DNA of 64,000 bases, from assembly GCA_023511875.1 (NCBI GenBank), contig JAIMAQ010000002.1:248001-312000 (forward strand). Reading direction: 5' to 3'. Both the position numbers and the translations under genes were made by a program. This DNA comes from Thermoflavifilum sp. GTDB lineage: Bacteria; Bacteroidota; Bacteroidia; Chitinophagales; Chitinophagaceae. This document shows, in pieces, positions 53,815 to 63,483 of this stretch (position 1 is the stretch's first letter; every line of letters begins with the position of its first letter). The notes under the pieces were generated by a model. The model searched no databases and was not told the DNA's origin. It saw only the letters and a program-made list of their open reading frames with translations.

Positions 53815-54963
53815 ATGCTTGTTTCAATGCGTAAGCTGATTCGTTTTTTCTATCATTTTTTCTTACTTGCCAGTGGCGGGCTGTTGTTCCTTGCAGCCTG
53901 GTCGCCCACTATTGATCCCGCTCGGTTTTGGCCCGCAGCTTTTCTTGGGCTTACTTTCCCCATATGGTGGATATTGGTGTTTGTGCTCTGGCTAACTGCG
54001 TTGCTATTTCGAACATGGTGGATAGTGGTACCCACCCTCGCGATGGCGGGTAGCTGGAAAGCTATGCGCGTAAGCTTTGCTCTTCCATTTGGCAACAAGC
54101 CTGTGCTCGATACCACTCGGCCTGTGATCAAGTTGATGAGTTATAATGTACGCGATTTCCGACCCTATGATGATCGCTCTGATCCTCATGCTCAGTTTAG
54201 CCGGGCTATGTTGCAAATCATTGCCAATCAGCAAGCCGATGTATTGTGTTTACAAGAATTTTACACCAGTGAAAATCCACGACTACCTCATAAAAATTTT
54301 AAGCGCTATATATCAGATAGCTTAGGATATCCATATCGCTATTTTAGCAGCGATTACAATGCACTGGGTAGTACGAGCCATTCGGGAGTGATTATTTTTT
54401 CACGATGGCCCATATGTCGTGCAGGCAAGATACCGATCATTTATCAGCCTCGTGAGGAAAGTCTTATCTATGCCGATTTGGTGATTCATACCGATACTGT
54501 GCGGGTATTTACCGTGCACTTGCAATCTATTTACTTGAATCGAGTTGATCTTATGCAGATTGAAGAAATGAAACATGGGAAAGATACGGCTTGGATAACA
54601 TCTAAGCCCATATGGGGAAAGCTAAAGCGGGCATTTATTCGGAGGAGCAGTGAGAGTAAACTGGTTAAACAAGTAATAGATCAATCGCCTTACCCGGTGA
54701 TTCTCTGTGGTGATTTCAACGATACTCCCGTATCTTTTACGTATTTTACGCTTGCCAAAGGTATGCAAGATGGATTCTTGAATCGAGATTTTGGATTCGG
54801 ATCAACTTATTACAGCATTTTTCCCACTTTGCGTATCGATTATATTTTAGCGAGCCAGCAATGGCAATTTTTACAATTTAAGCGTATTCCCGTGCATTTG
54901 TCCGACCATTATCCGATTGTAGCCGAGTTACAGCTTCGTTCAATATCATCTGTTAAACCCTAA
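53815..54963 (+). CDS. Membrane-anchored endonuclease/exonuclease/phosphatase-family protein, copy 1
   Basis: 382 residues. Three N-terminal helices (about 10-30, 38-60, 62-80) anchor a C-terminal EEP domain. EEP motifs are present: LMSYNVRDF, DVLCLQEFY with the catalytic Glu, ILCGDFNDTPVS, TLRIDYIL and LSDHYPI with the final His. Members include DNase I-like nucleases and phosphatases; the substrate here is unknown. It starts 8 bases after the second rhomboid; a Met at 53827 is an alternative start. A close relative follows after 4 bases. Confidence 0.9.
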   Translation: MLVSMRKLIRFFYHFFLLASGGLLFLAAWSPTIDPARFWPAAFLGLTFPIWWILVFVLWLTALLFRTWWIVVPTLAMAGSWKAMRVSFALPFGNKPVLDTTRPVIKLMSYNVRDFRPYDDRSDPHAQFSRAMLQIIANQQADVLCLQEFYTSENPRLPHKNFKRYISDSLGYPYRYFSSDYNALGSTSHSGVIIFSRWPICRAGKIPIIYQPREESLIYADLVIHTDTVRVFTVHLQSIYLNRVDLMQIEEMKHGKDTAWITSKPIWGKLKRAFIRRSSESKLVKQVIDQSPYPVILCGDFNDTPVSFTYFTLAKGMQDGFLNRDFGFGSTYYSIFPTLRIDYILASQQWQFLQFKRIPVHLSDHYPIVAELQLRSISSVKP

Positions 54964-54967
54964 TCAG

Positions 54968-56071
54968 TTGTCGAAACGTCTATCTCATATTTTGCTTTTG
55001 GGTTTTACCCTGCTCGTGTGGATAGGATATGGATTGGGTGCGTTGGTGAGCTATTTGCCCTCACCTGTATTTTGGTGGTTAGATGTGGCGGGCTTGCTTT
55101 TTCCTTATTTTTTCTTTCTCATGTTGCTGTGTATCGTGATTTGGTTTGCCATGCGCTGGCAACTGGCGCTCATCAGTGTATTGATAGGATTAACGGGCTG
55201 GAAAGGTATTGTGCATAGTTGGGGCTGGCATAGGCAGAATAAGCCAGTAAATGCAGTTGAAGGGTTTACACTCATGAGCTTTAACGTAAACGATTTTAAA
55301 TCGCTAACCAGCTCATGGCCCCAATGGCGAGAAGATTTTGATCGCATCCTGTACTTTCACAATGCCGATATCATTTGTTTGCAAGAATTTGCAACTATTG
55401 ATTTATATGAACGCAATGAAAAAAACAATGTATTGCACTATCGCACTTTATTACAAAAACCTTATGCATATTTCACCAACGATTTTCAATGGCCCACGCC
55501 GTATGGGTATACCTGGTATTTTGGAAACATGATCTTGTCGAGATTCCCCTTTGTAGATTCGGGAAAACTGTGGCTCGACGATCGCCATCACATCAGTTTA
55601 GCCTATGCGGATGTATTGATTGGGCAAGATACGGTACGCATCATGACTACCCATCTGCAATCGTTTGGATTAGAAGAAGCGGAGGTACAAGGGTTGAAAG
55701 ATCCGGATGCAGAGGCCTCTAAACGATTATTTTATAAGTTGCGCCGCGGTTATCAGCTAAGGGAGAGTCAGGCCGTAATGGTAGCCAAGTGGGTGAAAGC
55801 GAGTCCGCATCCCGTGATAGTATGTGGAGATTTAAATACTACTCCGGTTTCGGCCACTTATGGTACCGTTCGCGGGCATTTGCAAGATGCTTTTTTGGAG
55901 AAAGGTGCTGGAATCGGCCGTACTTATTGGCGGTATGCGCCCACCCTTCGTATCGATTATATCTTTGTAGATCCGCGGTTGCAGGTCAAAGGCTTCGAAG
56001 TGTTACATATTCGGGCATCAGATCATTATCCTATTTTGGCAAGCATTGATCGCCGCCCCGATGGATCGTAG
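54968..56071 (+). CDS. Membrane-anchored endonuclease/exonuclease/phosphatase-family protein, copy 2
   Basis: 367 residues from a TTG at 54968; no ATG comes early enough to keep the N-terminal helices, so a TTG start is needed. Three helices (about 7-28, 36-60, 62-76) are followed by an EEP domain with LMSFNVNDF, DIICLQEFA, VVCGDLNTTPVS-like VICGDLNTTPVS-type residues (VIVCGDLN), TLRIDYIF and ASDHYPIL. It shares all motifs and layout with the preceding gene, so the two arose by tandem duplication. Function is unknown. It begins 4 bases after copy 1 ends and is surely co-transcribed. Confidence 0.88.
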   Translation: MSKRLSHILLLGFTLLVWIGYGLGALVSYLPSPVFWWLDVAGLLFPYFFFLMLLCIVIWFAMRWQLALISVLIGLTGWKGIVHSWGWHRQNKPVNAVEGFTLMSFNVNDFKSLTSSWPQWREDFDRILYFHNADIICLQEFATIDLYERNEKNNVLHYRTLLQKPYAYFTNDFQWPTPYGYTWYFGNMILSRFPFVDSGKLWLDDRHHISLAYADVLIGQDTVRIMTTHLQSFGLEEAEVQGLKDPDAEASKRLFYKLRRGYQLRESQAVMVAKWVKASPHPVIVCGDLNTTPVSATYGTVRGHLQDAFLEKGAGIGRTYWRYAPTLRIDYIFVDPRLQVKGFEVLHIRASDHYPILASIDRRPDGS

Positions 56072-56106
56072 GAAATTCCGATTTTTGCGCATTAGCATTC
56101 TGTTGT

Positions 56107-57624
56107 ATGTCAGCTTTAACGATTTATAATTCTTTAACCCGTCAGAAAGAAGTTTTTCAACCCTTGCATCCTCCATATGTGGGGCTTTATGTATGTGGTC
56201 CAACGGTTTCTGGGGAATCGCATTTGGGGCATGCTCGGCCTTATATCACCTTCGATGTGGTTTATCGTTACCTGCGCCATCTAGGTTATCAGGTGCGCTA
56301 TGTGCGCAACATTACCGATGCAGGGCATTTTGAAGAAGAAGGGAGAGAGGCCGAAGATAAGATAGCTCGTGGTGCCGTGCTGGAAAAGCTCGAGCCCATG
56401 GAGCTGGTACAAAAGTATACCCGATTGTTTCACTGGGGCATGCAACAATTTAATTGCTTAGATCCAAATATTGAACCCACTGCTACCGGGCATATCATTG
56501 AGCAAATTAGCATGATTGAAGATATCTTGGCTAAAGGATATGCTTATGTGGTGAATGGGTCGGTTTATTTTGATGTGGTCAAATATGCTGCACAGTATCC
56601 TTATGGGCAGCTAAGTGGGCGAGTGCTCGACGAGTTGTTGGCCACCACACGAGAGTTAGAAGGGCAGGAAGAGAAACGACATAAAGCAGATTTTGCTTTG
56701 TGGAAGAAAGCTCCTCCTCAGCATATTATGCGCTGGAAAAGTCCGTGGGGAGAAGGTTTTCCTGGCTGGCATATTGAATGCTCGGCTATGAGCACCAAAT
56801 ATTTGGGCCATCCTTTCGATATCCATGGGGGAGGTATGGATTTACTGTTTCCGCATCATGAATGTGAGATTGCTCAATCGACCATTGCATATGGTGAGCC
56901 CCCCGTGCGCTATTGGATGCACAACAATATGATTACCATTAATGGGCGAAAGATGGGGAAAAGTTACAACAACGTCATTAAGCTCACAGAGCTGTTTAGT
57001 GGCCAACATCCTCTATTAGAACAACCTTATCACCCCATGGTGGTGCGATTTTATATTTTACAAACCCATTATCGCAGCACACTCGATTTTTCCAACGAAG
57101 CCCTGCAAGCTGCTGAGAGAGGATTACAGCGCCTATGGGAAGCACACGATTTGTTGGAAAAGCTGTATCGCTCTATGCCCGATGGACAAGCATCGGCTAT
57201 GGTATCTGGCGGGGATGGGCAATTGGAGCTCAACGAGCGTATTCAACAGTTGTGCACAGATTTTGAAGATGCGATGAATGATGATTTCAATACGGCTCGA
57301 GTACTGGCCAATATGTTTGAACTCGTGCCTATTATCAATGCGGCAGGCCATCAGCAGTTGGGAGAATCGCTCCGGCCCGCAGTGGTGCAGCTGTTGTACA
57401 ACCATTTTTCGCTTTACCTGAAAGATATTTTGGGGTTGCAGCCCGTGAAGAAGCCCGATAATCAGTTGGTAGAAGCATTGCTCGACCTACTCATTGAAAT
57501 CCGTAAGGAGGCGCGTTTGCGAAAAGATTATGCTACATCCGATCGTATCAGGCAGCAACTCCTTCAAATAGGTATTCAGCTTAAAGATGAAAAAGATGGC
57601 TCGGTGAGTTATACGTTTCAATGA
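56107..57624 (+). CDS. cysS: Cysteinyl-tRNA synthetase
   Basis: 505 residues, class I aminoacyl-tRNA synthetase. The HIGH motif reads HLGHARPY and the KMSKS motif KMGKSYNN. The zinc site includes the Cys in YVCGPTV and the Cys/His residues in GWHIECSAM and HHECEIAQS. The C-terminal anticodon-binding helical domain is complete ([14 protein letters not shown]). It lies 35 bases after the EEP pair. Confidence 0.97.
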   Translation: MSALTIYNSLTRQKEVFQPLHPPYVGLYVCGPTVSGESHLGHARPYITFDVVYRYLRHLGYQVRYVRNITDAGHFEEEGREAEDKIARGAVLEKLEPMELVQKYTRLFHWGMQQFNCLDPNIEPTATGHIIEQISMIEDILAKGYAYVVNGSVYFDVVKYAAQYPYGQLSGRVLDELLATTRELEGQEEKRHKADFALWKKAPPQHIMRWKSPWGEGFPGWHIECSAMSTKYLGHPFDIHGGGMDLLFPHHECEIAQSTIAYGEPPVRYWMHNNMITINGRKMGKSYNNVIKLTELFSGQHPLLEQPYHPMVVRFYILQTHYRSTLDFSNEALQAAERGLQRLWEAHDLLEKLYRSMPDGQASAMVSGGDGQLELNERIQQLCTDFEDAMNDDFNTARVLANMFELVPIINAAGHQQLGESLRPAVVQLLYNHFSLYLKDILGLQPVKKPDNQLVEALLDLLIEIRKEARLRKDYATSDRIRQQLLQIGIQLKDEKDGSVSYTFQ

Positions 57625-57653
57625 CAGCTCTTTAAACCATAATCATTATTTTC

Positions 57654-58685
57654 ATGAACCAGATCTCACGTAAATCAATCTGGCATGCTCTTTCGACGTG
57701 TTGGATATGGGTATGCATAGGGTTAATCGCTTTGTTGTTGAATGCTTGTCATCCCCATCAAACTGCCTCAACTTCGGTATCGCAAGCTCCATTAATCAAT
57801 CCTGCTATAGCAGTGCCTGATTTTCAAGCCGATTCGGCCTATAATTATGTGGCTCGGCAGGTTGCTTTTGGGCCTCGCATTCCTGGAACATCAGCTCACA
57901 AGGCTTGTGGGGATTGGTTGGTGGGATTATTAAAAGGCTGGGCCGATACGGTGTATGTACAGCGTACTATGGTTACCGCCTGGAATCACCAACAACTACC
58001 TTGCGAAAATATCATTGCCAGTTTTCAACCCGCTGCCAAAGAAAGATTGTTGCTATTGGCCCATTGGGATACACGTCCCTGGGCCGATCAAGATCCCAAC
58101 CCAGCTAATCGAAAGAAACCTTTTGAAGGTGCCGATGACGGTGCTAGCGGGGTGGCTGTATTGCTCGAAACAGCTCGTCAACTCTCACTTCGCAAGCCCG
58201 ATATTGGCATTGATCTGTTGTTTACCGATGTAGAAGACTATGGGAATGATAGTGTGCCACACAGCTTTTGCTTGGGCACACAATATTGGGCTCGGCATCC
58301 GCATGTGCCTGGATATACCGCCGATTACGGAATATTACTCGATATGGTGGGTGGGAGAAATGCACAATTTTATCGAGAAGGCCAATCACAACAGTTTGCC
58401 GGGCCTCAGCAAGATTTATTCTGGAATTTGGCGAATGCACTCGGGTATTCCGACTATTTTCGGTACGACCAAATTCAGGTGACCATTGAAGACGATCATC
58501 AGTATGTAAGCCAGCTGGCACATATCCCTTGTTTCGATGTCATTCACTTGCGCAATAATCCTAAAAACCCCTTCCCACCCTATTGGCATACCCTGCAAGA
58601 CAACTTGCAAAACATTGACCCCCACACCCTTAAAGCCGTTGGGCAAACGCTTTTACAGCTGGTATATACCCATCCAGCTTATTAG
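57654..58685 (+). CDS. M28-family zinc peptidase or glutaminyl cyclase-like lipoprotein
   Basis: 343 residues, lipoprotein with lipobox LLNAC (Cys32). The zinc ligands are visible: His in LLAHWDTRPW, Asp in GADDGASGVAVLLE, the acidic pair in FTDVEDYGN, and His in VIHLRNN. The fold is shared by M28 aminopeptidases and glutaminyl-peptide cyclotransferases. The sequence HWDTRPWADQD with a partly changed acidic centre (VED) leans towards the cyclase-like group, but this is not decisive. It would act in the periplasm or at the surface. Its TAG overlaps the stop of mgsA on the other strand. Confidence 0.85.
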   Translation: MNQISRKSIWHALSTCWIWVCIGLIALLLNACHPHQTASTSVSQAPLINPAIAVPDFQADSAYNYVARQVAFGPRIPGTSAHKACGDWLVGLLKGWADTVYVQRTMVTAWNHQQLPCENIIASFQPAAKERLLLLAHWDTRPWADQDPNPANRKKPFEGADDGASGVAVLLETARQLSLRKPDIGIDLLFTDVEDYGNDSVPHSFCLGTQYWARHPHVPGYTADYGILLDMVGGRNAQFYREGQSQQFAGPQQDLFWNLANALGYSDYFRYDQIQVTIEDDHQYVSQLAHIPCFDVIHLRNNPKNPFPPYWHTLQDNLQNIDPHTLKAVGQTLLQLVYTHPAY

Positions 58686-59146
58686 AGTGGCCTGCGGAGA
58701 TACACGTTGTAATCGGGTAGAATAGCCTGGTATTCCTGGTTCATGAGGGGAGAAGTCATCAAAAAATCAGCTGTAGCACGGTCACAGGCAATAGGGATAT
58801 TCCACACTACAGCCAGGCGTAGAAGTGCCTTAATATCGGGGTCGTGAGGTTGAGCTTCCATGGGGTCCCAGAAAAAGATCATAATATCTACCTTACCTTC
58901 GGCGATACGAGCACCGATTTGCTGATCACCGCCTAAAGGCCCGCTGAGCATTTTTTGAATGGGTACGTCCAGGGCGTCTTCTAGCAACTTGCCCGTAGTA
59001 CCCGTAGCCAAGAGTTCATGTCGGGAAAGCGTGGCTTTGTTGTATACTGCCCACTCGATCAGCTCGGCTTTTTTGTGGTCGTGCGCAATGAGGGCAATAC
59101 GTTTACGGGCCTGTAAGAGCCTATGTTGCACATGTTCGGTAGTCAT
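58682..59146 (-). CDS. mgsA: Methylglyoxal synthase
   Basis: 154 residues. It converts dihydroxyacetone phosphate to methylglyoxal and phosphate, a bypass of lower glycolysis used when phosphate is short. The phosphate-binding GTTGKLLE, SGPLGGDQQIGA and the catalytic Asp in IFFWDPMEAQPHDPD are present. Length matches the family. Its stop shares bases with the stop of the M28 gene (tail-to-tail overlap of 4 bases). Confidence 0.96.
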   Translation of the reverse strand: MTTEHVQHRLLQARKRIALIAHDHKKAELIEWAVYNKATLSRHELLATGTTGKLLEDALDVPIQKMLSGPLGGDQQIGARIAEGKVDIMIFFWDPMEAQPHDPDIKALLRLAVVWNIPIACDRATADFLMTSPLMNQEYQAILPDYNVYLRRPL

Positions 59147-59258
59147 ATGTTATTTTTTAGCATACTGTTAAAGAAATTTTTAAGAGGCAGTGGGCAGAAA
59201 GGAGCAAAATATGACAAAAGAAGCAGTGGAGATTCTCCCATAAGCCAGCCAAATTAGC

Positions 59259-59266
59259 TAATTTTG
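59259..59266 (+). promoter_or_regulatory. -7 box TAATTTTG for nfuA
   Basis: TAATTTTG matches TAnnTTTG, 21 bases ahead of the ATG at 59288. The -33 element is unclear. Confidence 0.5.
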
Positions 59267-59287
59267 TAGGAATAAACATATTTAGCC

Positions 59288-59872
59288 ATGATTCAAACGG
59301 GCAATCCCACCATCAGCATATACACCGAAATCACGCCCAACCCGGAGACCATGAAGTTTGTGGTAAATAAGCTCCTTTATCCGGGCAAAAGCATTGAGTT
59401 TACCGATGAGGCCTCGGCACGCCCCTCCCCGTTGGCCGTTGAGCTCTTTAGCTTTCCGTTTATTAAAGGTGTGTTTATCATGAGCAATTTTGTGACGCTC
59501 ACCAAAGTACCTGATGTAGAATGGGACGATATAGTACCCACTTTGAAGGCTTTTTTGAAATCTTATCTGGAAGAGGGCCGTCCTGTGGTACTGGACGACG
59601 AATTGCAACAAACAGTGGATGCTGCAGATGTAGATGATTCTGAAGTGGTAAAAAAAATTAAGGAATTACTGGAAAATTATGTGAAACCCGCTGTAGAAAT
59701 GGATGGTGGTGCCATTCAGTTCAAGCATTATGAAAAAGGTAAGCTCACATTAACGCTACAAGGAGCCTGCTCGGGTTGTCCTTCCTCCATGATTACCCTA
59801 AAAGCTGGAATTGAAGGCATGATGAAGCGGCTGGTCCCCGAGGTGAAAGAAGTAGTAGCTGAACCCCGCTGA
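59288..59872 (+). CDS. nfuA: NifU/Nfu-type iron-sulfur carrier
   Basis: 194 residues. An N-terminal Nfu scaffold domain (about 8-95, TEITPNPETMKFVVN) precedes a C-terminal NifU domain (about 118-190) with the cluster-binding pair Cys161 and Cys164 in GACSGCPSS. This is the two-domain form known from Bacteroidota and mitochondria. It carries 4Fe-4S clusters to target enzymes. No other iron-sulfur assembly genes are adjacent. Confidence 0.92.
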   Translation: MIQTGNPTISIYTEITPNPETMKFVVNKLLYPGKSIEFTDEASARPSPLAVELFSFPFIKGVFIMSNFVTLTKVPDVEWDDIVPTLKAFLKSYLEEGRPVVLDDELQQTVDAADVDDSEVVKKIKELLENYVKPAVEMDGGAIQFKHYEKGKLTLTLQGACSGCPSSMITLKAGIEGMMKRLVPEVKEVVAEPR

Positions 59873-59948
59873 GCGATATTCATCTATTTTCTGTGATACG
59901 AATAAGTATGGATGGTAGATTTCTGCCATTCATGTATAGACTTGGTAT

Positions 59949-60617
59949 ATGGAAATACATGCCTTGCAGATAGAGCGTTTTTTGGTCGATATCTGGCATC
60001 AGCTTTCTTGGCAAGAATGGGTAGCCGTATTGTTTTCGGTGATCAGTGTGTTGTATGCTCGTGCAAACAGCATCTGGGTATATCCCACGGGTATCATAGG
60101 TATTTTGTTTAGTATCTCTCTGTTTGTGCAGGCCCAAAATAAGCTTTACCCTGATGCTGCATTAAACATTTATTACCTCATCATGAGTGTGTATGGCTGG
60201 TATATGTGGTCGAAAAAAGATGTTGATCATCGCCCCGAAACGCCTATTAGCTGGGCTAGCAAGCGAGAATATGTTTGGGCAATATTGTTGTTTTTAGGAT
60301 TATGGATAGGATTATATGTTTGGCTAAAACATTATCGCATCAATAATGTGCCGGGTATGGATTCATTCTCTTCGGCCATGGCGGCTACTGGCATGTGGTT
60401 ATTGGCTAGAAGAAAGATCGAAAACTGGTTGGCATTATTGATTGCCGATGCAGTAGATATTCCCATGTTTTTCATCAAAAAGCTATACTTATTTTGTGGA
60501 TTGAATATTTTTTATGTAATCATTGCTTGGATGGGATTTTTGGCTTGGAAGGAAAAATATTATCGGCAAAAAATGAAGGTTTCAGAATCTCTTCAGCATG
60601 CTGGCTCAAGTTTGTAA
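59949..60617 (+). CDS. pnuC: Nicotinamide mononucleotide/riboside transporter PnuC
   Basis: 222 residues with about seven hydrophobic helices. It carries family segments LYARANSIWVYPTGIIG, YYLIMSVYGWYMW and IENWLALLIADAVDIPMFF. PnuC moves nicotinamide riboside across the inner membrane by facilitated diffusion. Thiamine and riboflavin members exist, but no matching riboswitch was seen in the 76 bases upstream, so the vitamin is not fixed by context. It precedes a two-component system by 27 bases. Confidence 0.9.
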   Translation: MEIHALQIERFLVDIWHQLSWQEWVAVLFSVISVLYARANSIWVYPTGIIGILFSISLFVQAQNKLYPDAALNIYYLIMSVYGWYMWSKKDVDHRPETPISWASKREYVWAILLFLGLWIGLYVWLKHYRINNVPGMDSFSSAMAATGMWLLARRKIENWLALLIADAVDIPMFFIKKLYLFCGLNIFYVIIAWMGFLAWKEKYYRQKMKVSESLQHAGSSL

Positions 60618-60644
60618 TCTGTTCATGAGGCCAACAGTGATCAG

Positions 60645-61319
60645 ATGAAAATACTCATTGTAGAAGACGAAATAGCCTTGCAGCAGAGCATGCTACAATA
60701 TTTATCAGCCGCAGGTTTTCACTGCGATCATGCTACGCATTTTCGAGAAGCATTGCAAAAACTCGATGAAAAAGATTATGATGCCGTAGTACTCGATATC
60801 ATGTTGCCCGATGGTGACGGTTTGTTGTTATTAAAAATCTTGAAAGAAGATAAGAAACAAGAAGGCGTACTGGTGGTTTCAGCACGAGGTGAAGTTGATG
60901 ATCGCATCAGGGGGCTGAAGGCTGGTGCTGATGATTATTTAGCCAAACCTTTTCATATGGCCGAGCTCGCTGCACGTTTGCAAGCTATTATTCGTCGTCG
61001 ACAATTTGGTGGTATGCAAGTGTTGGAGGCAGGCGACATCAAAGTAGATCTCGACAGCAGAGAAGTGTGGGTGCATGGTCGAATAGTGAACCTTACCCGT
61101 AAAGAGTATGATTTATTATTGTTCTTTCTAGCCAATAAAAATCGGGTGATCTCCAGAGAAGCATTGGCTGAACATTTGTGTGAGGCTCATCAAGACTGGT
61201 TTGATGATTATGATTTGTTGTATGCACATATCAAAAACTTAAAGAAAAAATTAGCCGAACAAGGTTGCATGGATTGTATTAAATCGGTTTACGGGATTGG
61301 ATATAAATTTATTTGTTGA
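60645..61319 (+). CDS. OmpR-family response regulator
   Basis: 224 residues. The receiver domain has the acidic pocket Glu7/Asp8, phospho-acceptor Asp51 in AVVLDIMLPDGDG, Ser80, and Lys102 in YLAKPFHM. The C-terminal winged helix (about 130-224) ends with KSVYGIGYKFIC, as in OmpR/PhoB regulators. It is paired with the histidine kinase that follows after 15 bases. Target genes are unknown. Confidence 0.95.
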   Translation: MKILIVEDEIALQQSMLQYLSAAGFHCDHATHFREALQKLDEKDYDAVVLDIMLPDGDGLLLLKILKEDKKQEGVLVVSARGEVDDRIRGLKAGADDYLAKPFHMAELAARLQAIIRRRQFGGMQVLEAGDIKVDLDSREVWVHGRIVNLTRKEYDLLLFFLANKNRVISREALAEHLCEAHQDWFDDYDLLYAHIKNLKKKLAEQGCMDCIKSVYGIGYKFIC

Positions 61320-61334
61320 TTTATCCTCGCTGGC

Positions 61335-62666
61335 ATGCGCTTACTTACTCGTTCTACACGTATTTATATCATTTATGCCAGCATAATGATGCTGATTGCT
61401 ATACCCATCTTTTATGTGCTCATTCACGAAATGTTTATACAAGATGTTGATGAGCTACTCATGCACAACAAAAGTTTGTTGCTGAAGCAAATCCAGCAAC
61501 ATCATTTTGATGAGTTAAGATCTATTTCTAAGGCTAATTGGCAAACCAATTTGGTTGTACAACCTATTCCCAAACCGCTGGAGATTCCTAAAGATCGATG
61601 GCTCACTGTATACGATTCTAATCCAATCAATCAAGAGCAAGTGCCTTATCGGGTGTTATCGACTATCCTGGCCGATGGTGATCGGTATTATCGAGTACAG
61701 ATTCGGATGTCGCTCATCGATAGTGAAGATCTGATTCGTAGTATTGTGCTTACCATTGGCATGCTTTGGGCCCTATTGCTTTTGGGATGGATAGGGTTGA
61801 GTCGTTTCCAATCTAAAAAGCTCTGGCAGCCTTTTTACGACGCCTTACACCAGCTGAAACAATTTCAACTTAACCAACACACAGCTCCTCAGTTTGCTAC
61901 GCAATTAAATATTTTAGAATTTCAAGAACTTAATCAGGTATTAAATTTACTTACGCATCATATTGTAAGCACTTATCAGCGTGAAAAAGAGTTTACGGAA
62001 AACATGGCGCATGAAATGCAAACGCCGTTAACTGTAATGCAATCGCAAATAGAGCTTTTACTACAAGATACTTATCTCAACCAGACACATGCTCAGCATC
62101 TTCAATTTCTCCATCAAGCTGTACGTAGGCTTTCGCGCATCAGCAGAAGTCTACTTTTACTCACACGCATTGAACATCATCAATTTGAGGAACTCTCGGA
62201 TGTGGACTTACATGAAGAGATCAGGAAAAACCTATTGCTCATGGAACCCCTTATCGAAGCGCGGGGTTTAACCTTATTGTACCAAGTAAATGCTTATCCC
62301 AGAGTACGCATGCATCCTTTTTTGGCAGAGGTATTGATCAGTAATTTGATGTCGAATGCAGTGAGGCACAATATAGATGGTGGGCAAATAAGCTTAGAAC
62401 TAACTGCTGATAGGCTTTGCGTGGCAAATACGGGTGTAAGTCAACCGCTCGATGATCGGGTGTTTGATCGCTATCGTGCTGGCACGGGGCAGGGTAATGG
62501 GTTGGGACTGGCGATTGTACGAGAAATATGTAGAACAGCAAATTTGCACCTTCATTATCAATTTCAAGATCCCTGGCATAAGTTTCAGATACATTTTCAA
62601 CCCGTAGAAGCAGTGACTCAGGACGTGATGCAGGCTTCTATTCCCAATGCGCAGCCGAAGGTTTAG
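61335..62666 (+). CDS. Sensor histidine kinase
   Basis: 443 residues. Two helices (about 11-30 and 134-154) enclose a periplasmic sensor of about 100 residues with no recognised fold. The HisKA domain follows with His226 in ENMAHEMQTPL, then an ATPase domain with LMSNAVRHN (N box) and GNGLGLAIVREI (G box). It partners the response regulator upstream. The signal is unknown. Its stop is 1 base from the convergent scpB stop. Confidence 0.95.
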   Translation: MRLLTRSTRIYIIYASIMMLIAIPIFYVLIHEMFIQDVDELLMHNKSLLLKQIQQHHFDELRSISKANWQTNLVVQPIPKPLEIPKDRWLTVYDSNPINQEQVPYRVLSTILADGDRYYRVQIRMSLIDSEDLIRSIVLTIGMLWALLLLGWIGLSRFQSKKLWQPFYDALHQLKQFQLNQHTAPQFATQLNILEFQELNQVLNLLTHHIVSTYQREKEFTENMAHEMQTPLTVMQSQIELLLQDTYLNQTHAQHLQFLHQAVRRLSRISRSLLLLTRIEHHQFEELSDVDLHEEIRKNLLLMEPLIEARGLTLLYQVNAYPRVRMHPFLAEVLISNLMSNAVRHNIDGGQISLELTADRLCVANTGVSQPLDDRVFDRYRAGTGQGNGLGLAIVREICRTANLHLHYQFQDPWHKFQIHFQPVEAVTQDVMQASIPNAQPKV

Positions 62667-62667
62667 T

Positions 62668-63360
62668 TTATTGTTCTACTTCTTCTTCTGATGTATTCGA
62701 GGAAAGGTTTGTCCCTGGCATAGTTTGTAAAGAACCATTGTGATTCACCATCCAACCCGTGTTGGGCTCGGAAGATGCATTGGTAATTTCTTCGGTACTG
62801 GGCATGAAAGCAGTTTCTTGAAATTCATGCAGGGGAGGAAGATCTTCTGGACTATTCAACCCAAAATAATCCATAAACAACCGGGAAGTAGCATACAACA
62901 AGGGCTTGCCAGGCTGATCTTCGCTACGACCTGAAATCACAATCAATTCTTTTTCCAGCAGTTTTTGAATCGCATAATCGGCATTTACTCCGCGGATATA
63001 TTCGATCTCGGCTTTGGAAACGGGTTGGCGATAAGCGATAATGGCCAGGGTTTCGAGTGCAGCTGGGGAAAGACGTTTCAAAAATTTATCGCCATTGAGC
63101 TGAGCAACGGTTTTGAAAAATGGTTTTTTGGTGAGAAACTGATAACCACCCCCTCGGAATTTCACTTCAAAAGGGAAATGAGGATCGGAGTATTTATCGA
63201 CAATAGCTTCTATGGCTACTTTAACCTGGTCTTCAGGGATCAGTTGATCCATAAACCCAAAAGCCTTGTTGACCAGGTTAGTTATTTCGCTCACAGAAAG
63301 CGGGTGATCGGCTGCAAAGATTAAAGCTTCTATATGAGGGATTAATTCAGCTAATTCCAT
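62668..63360 (-). CDS. scpB: Segregation and condensation protein B
   Basis: 230 residues. Two winged-helix domains make up the first 180 residues, with family segments LIPHIEALIFAADHPLS, RLSPAALETLAIIAYRQPVSKAEIEYIRG and LLYATSRLFMDYFGL. The last 45 residues are a low-complexity Ser/Thr/Glu tail. ScpB binds the SMC-kleisin complex that organises the chromosome. scpA is not adjacent. It has its own promoter box upstream. Confidence 0.94.
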   Translation of the reverse strand: MELAELIPHIEALIFAADHPLSVSEITNLVNKAFGFMDQLIPEDQVKVAIEAIVDKYSDPHFPFEVKFRGGGYQFLTKKPFFKTVAQLNGDKFLKRLSPAALETLAIIAYRQPVSKAEIEYIRGVNADYAIQKLLEKELIVISGRSEDQPGKPLLYATSRLFMDYFGLNSPEDLPPLHEFQETAFMPSTEEITNASSEPNTGWMVNHNGSLQTMPGTNLSSNTSEEEVEQ

Positions 63361-63397
63361 GCGATATGTTCCTGTTTAGAAAGGTTAAACGCAATGT

Positions 63398-63405
63398 CAA
63401 ACCTA
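63398..63405 (-). promoter_or_regulatory. -7 box TAGGTTTG for scpB, with -33 TTTG
   Basis: On the minus strand TAGGTTTG fits TAnnTTTG, and TTTG (63429-63426) lies 20 bases upstream. This is the most complete promoter of this type in the window. The leader would be about 30 bases. Confidence 0.65.
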
Positions 63406-63483
63406 TATGGCTTCATCAAGTATTTCAAATGTAGGAGCTTTTCCGTAAATCGGAAGCAGAAGAAATGCACGTAGGTGGATAAA

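Noticed and set aside
59873-59948. Vitamin riboswitch upstream of pnuC
   Set aside because: The gap is only 76 bases and no conserved THI-box or RFN-like core was found.
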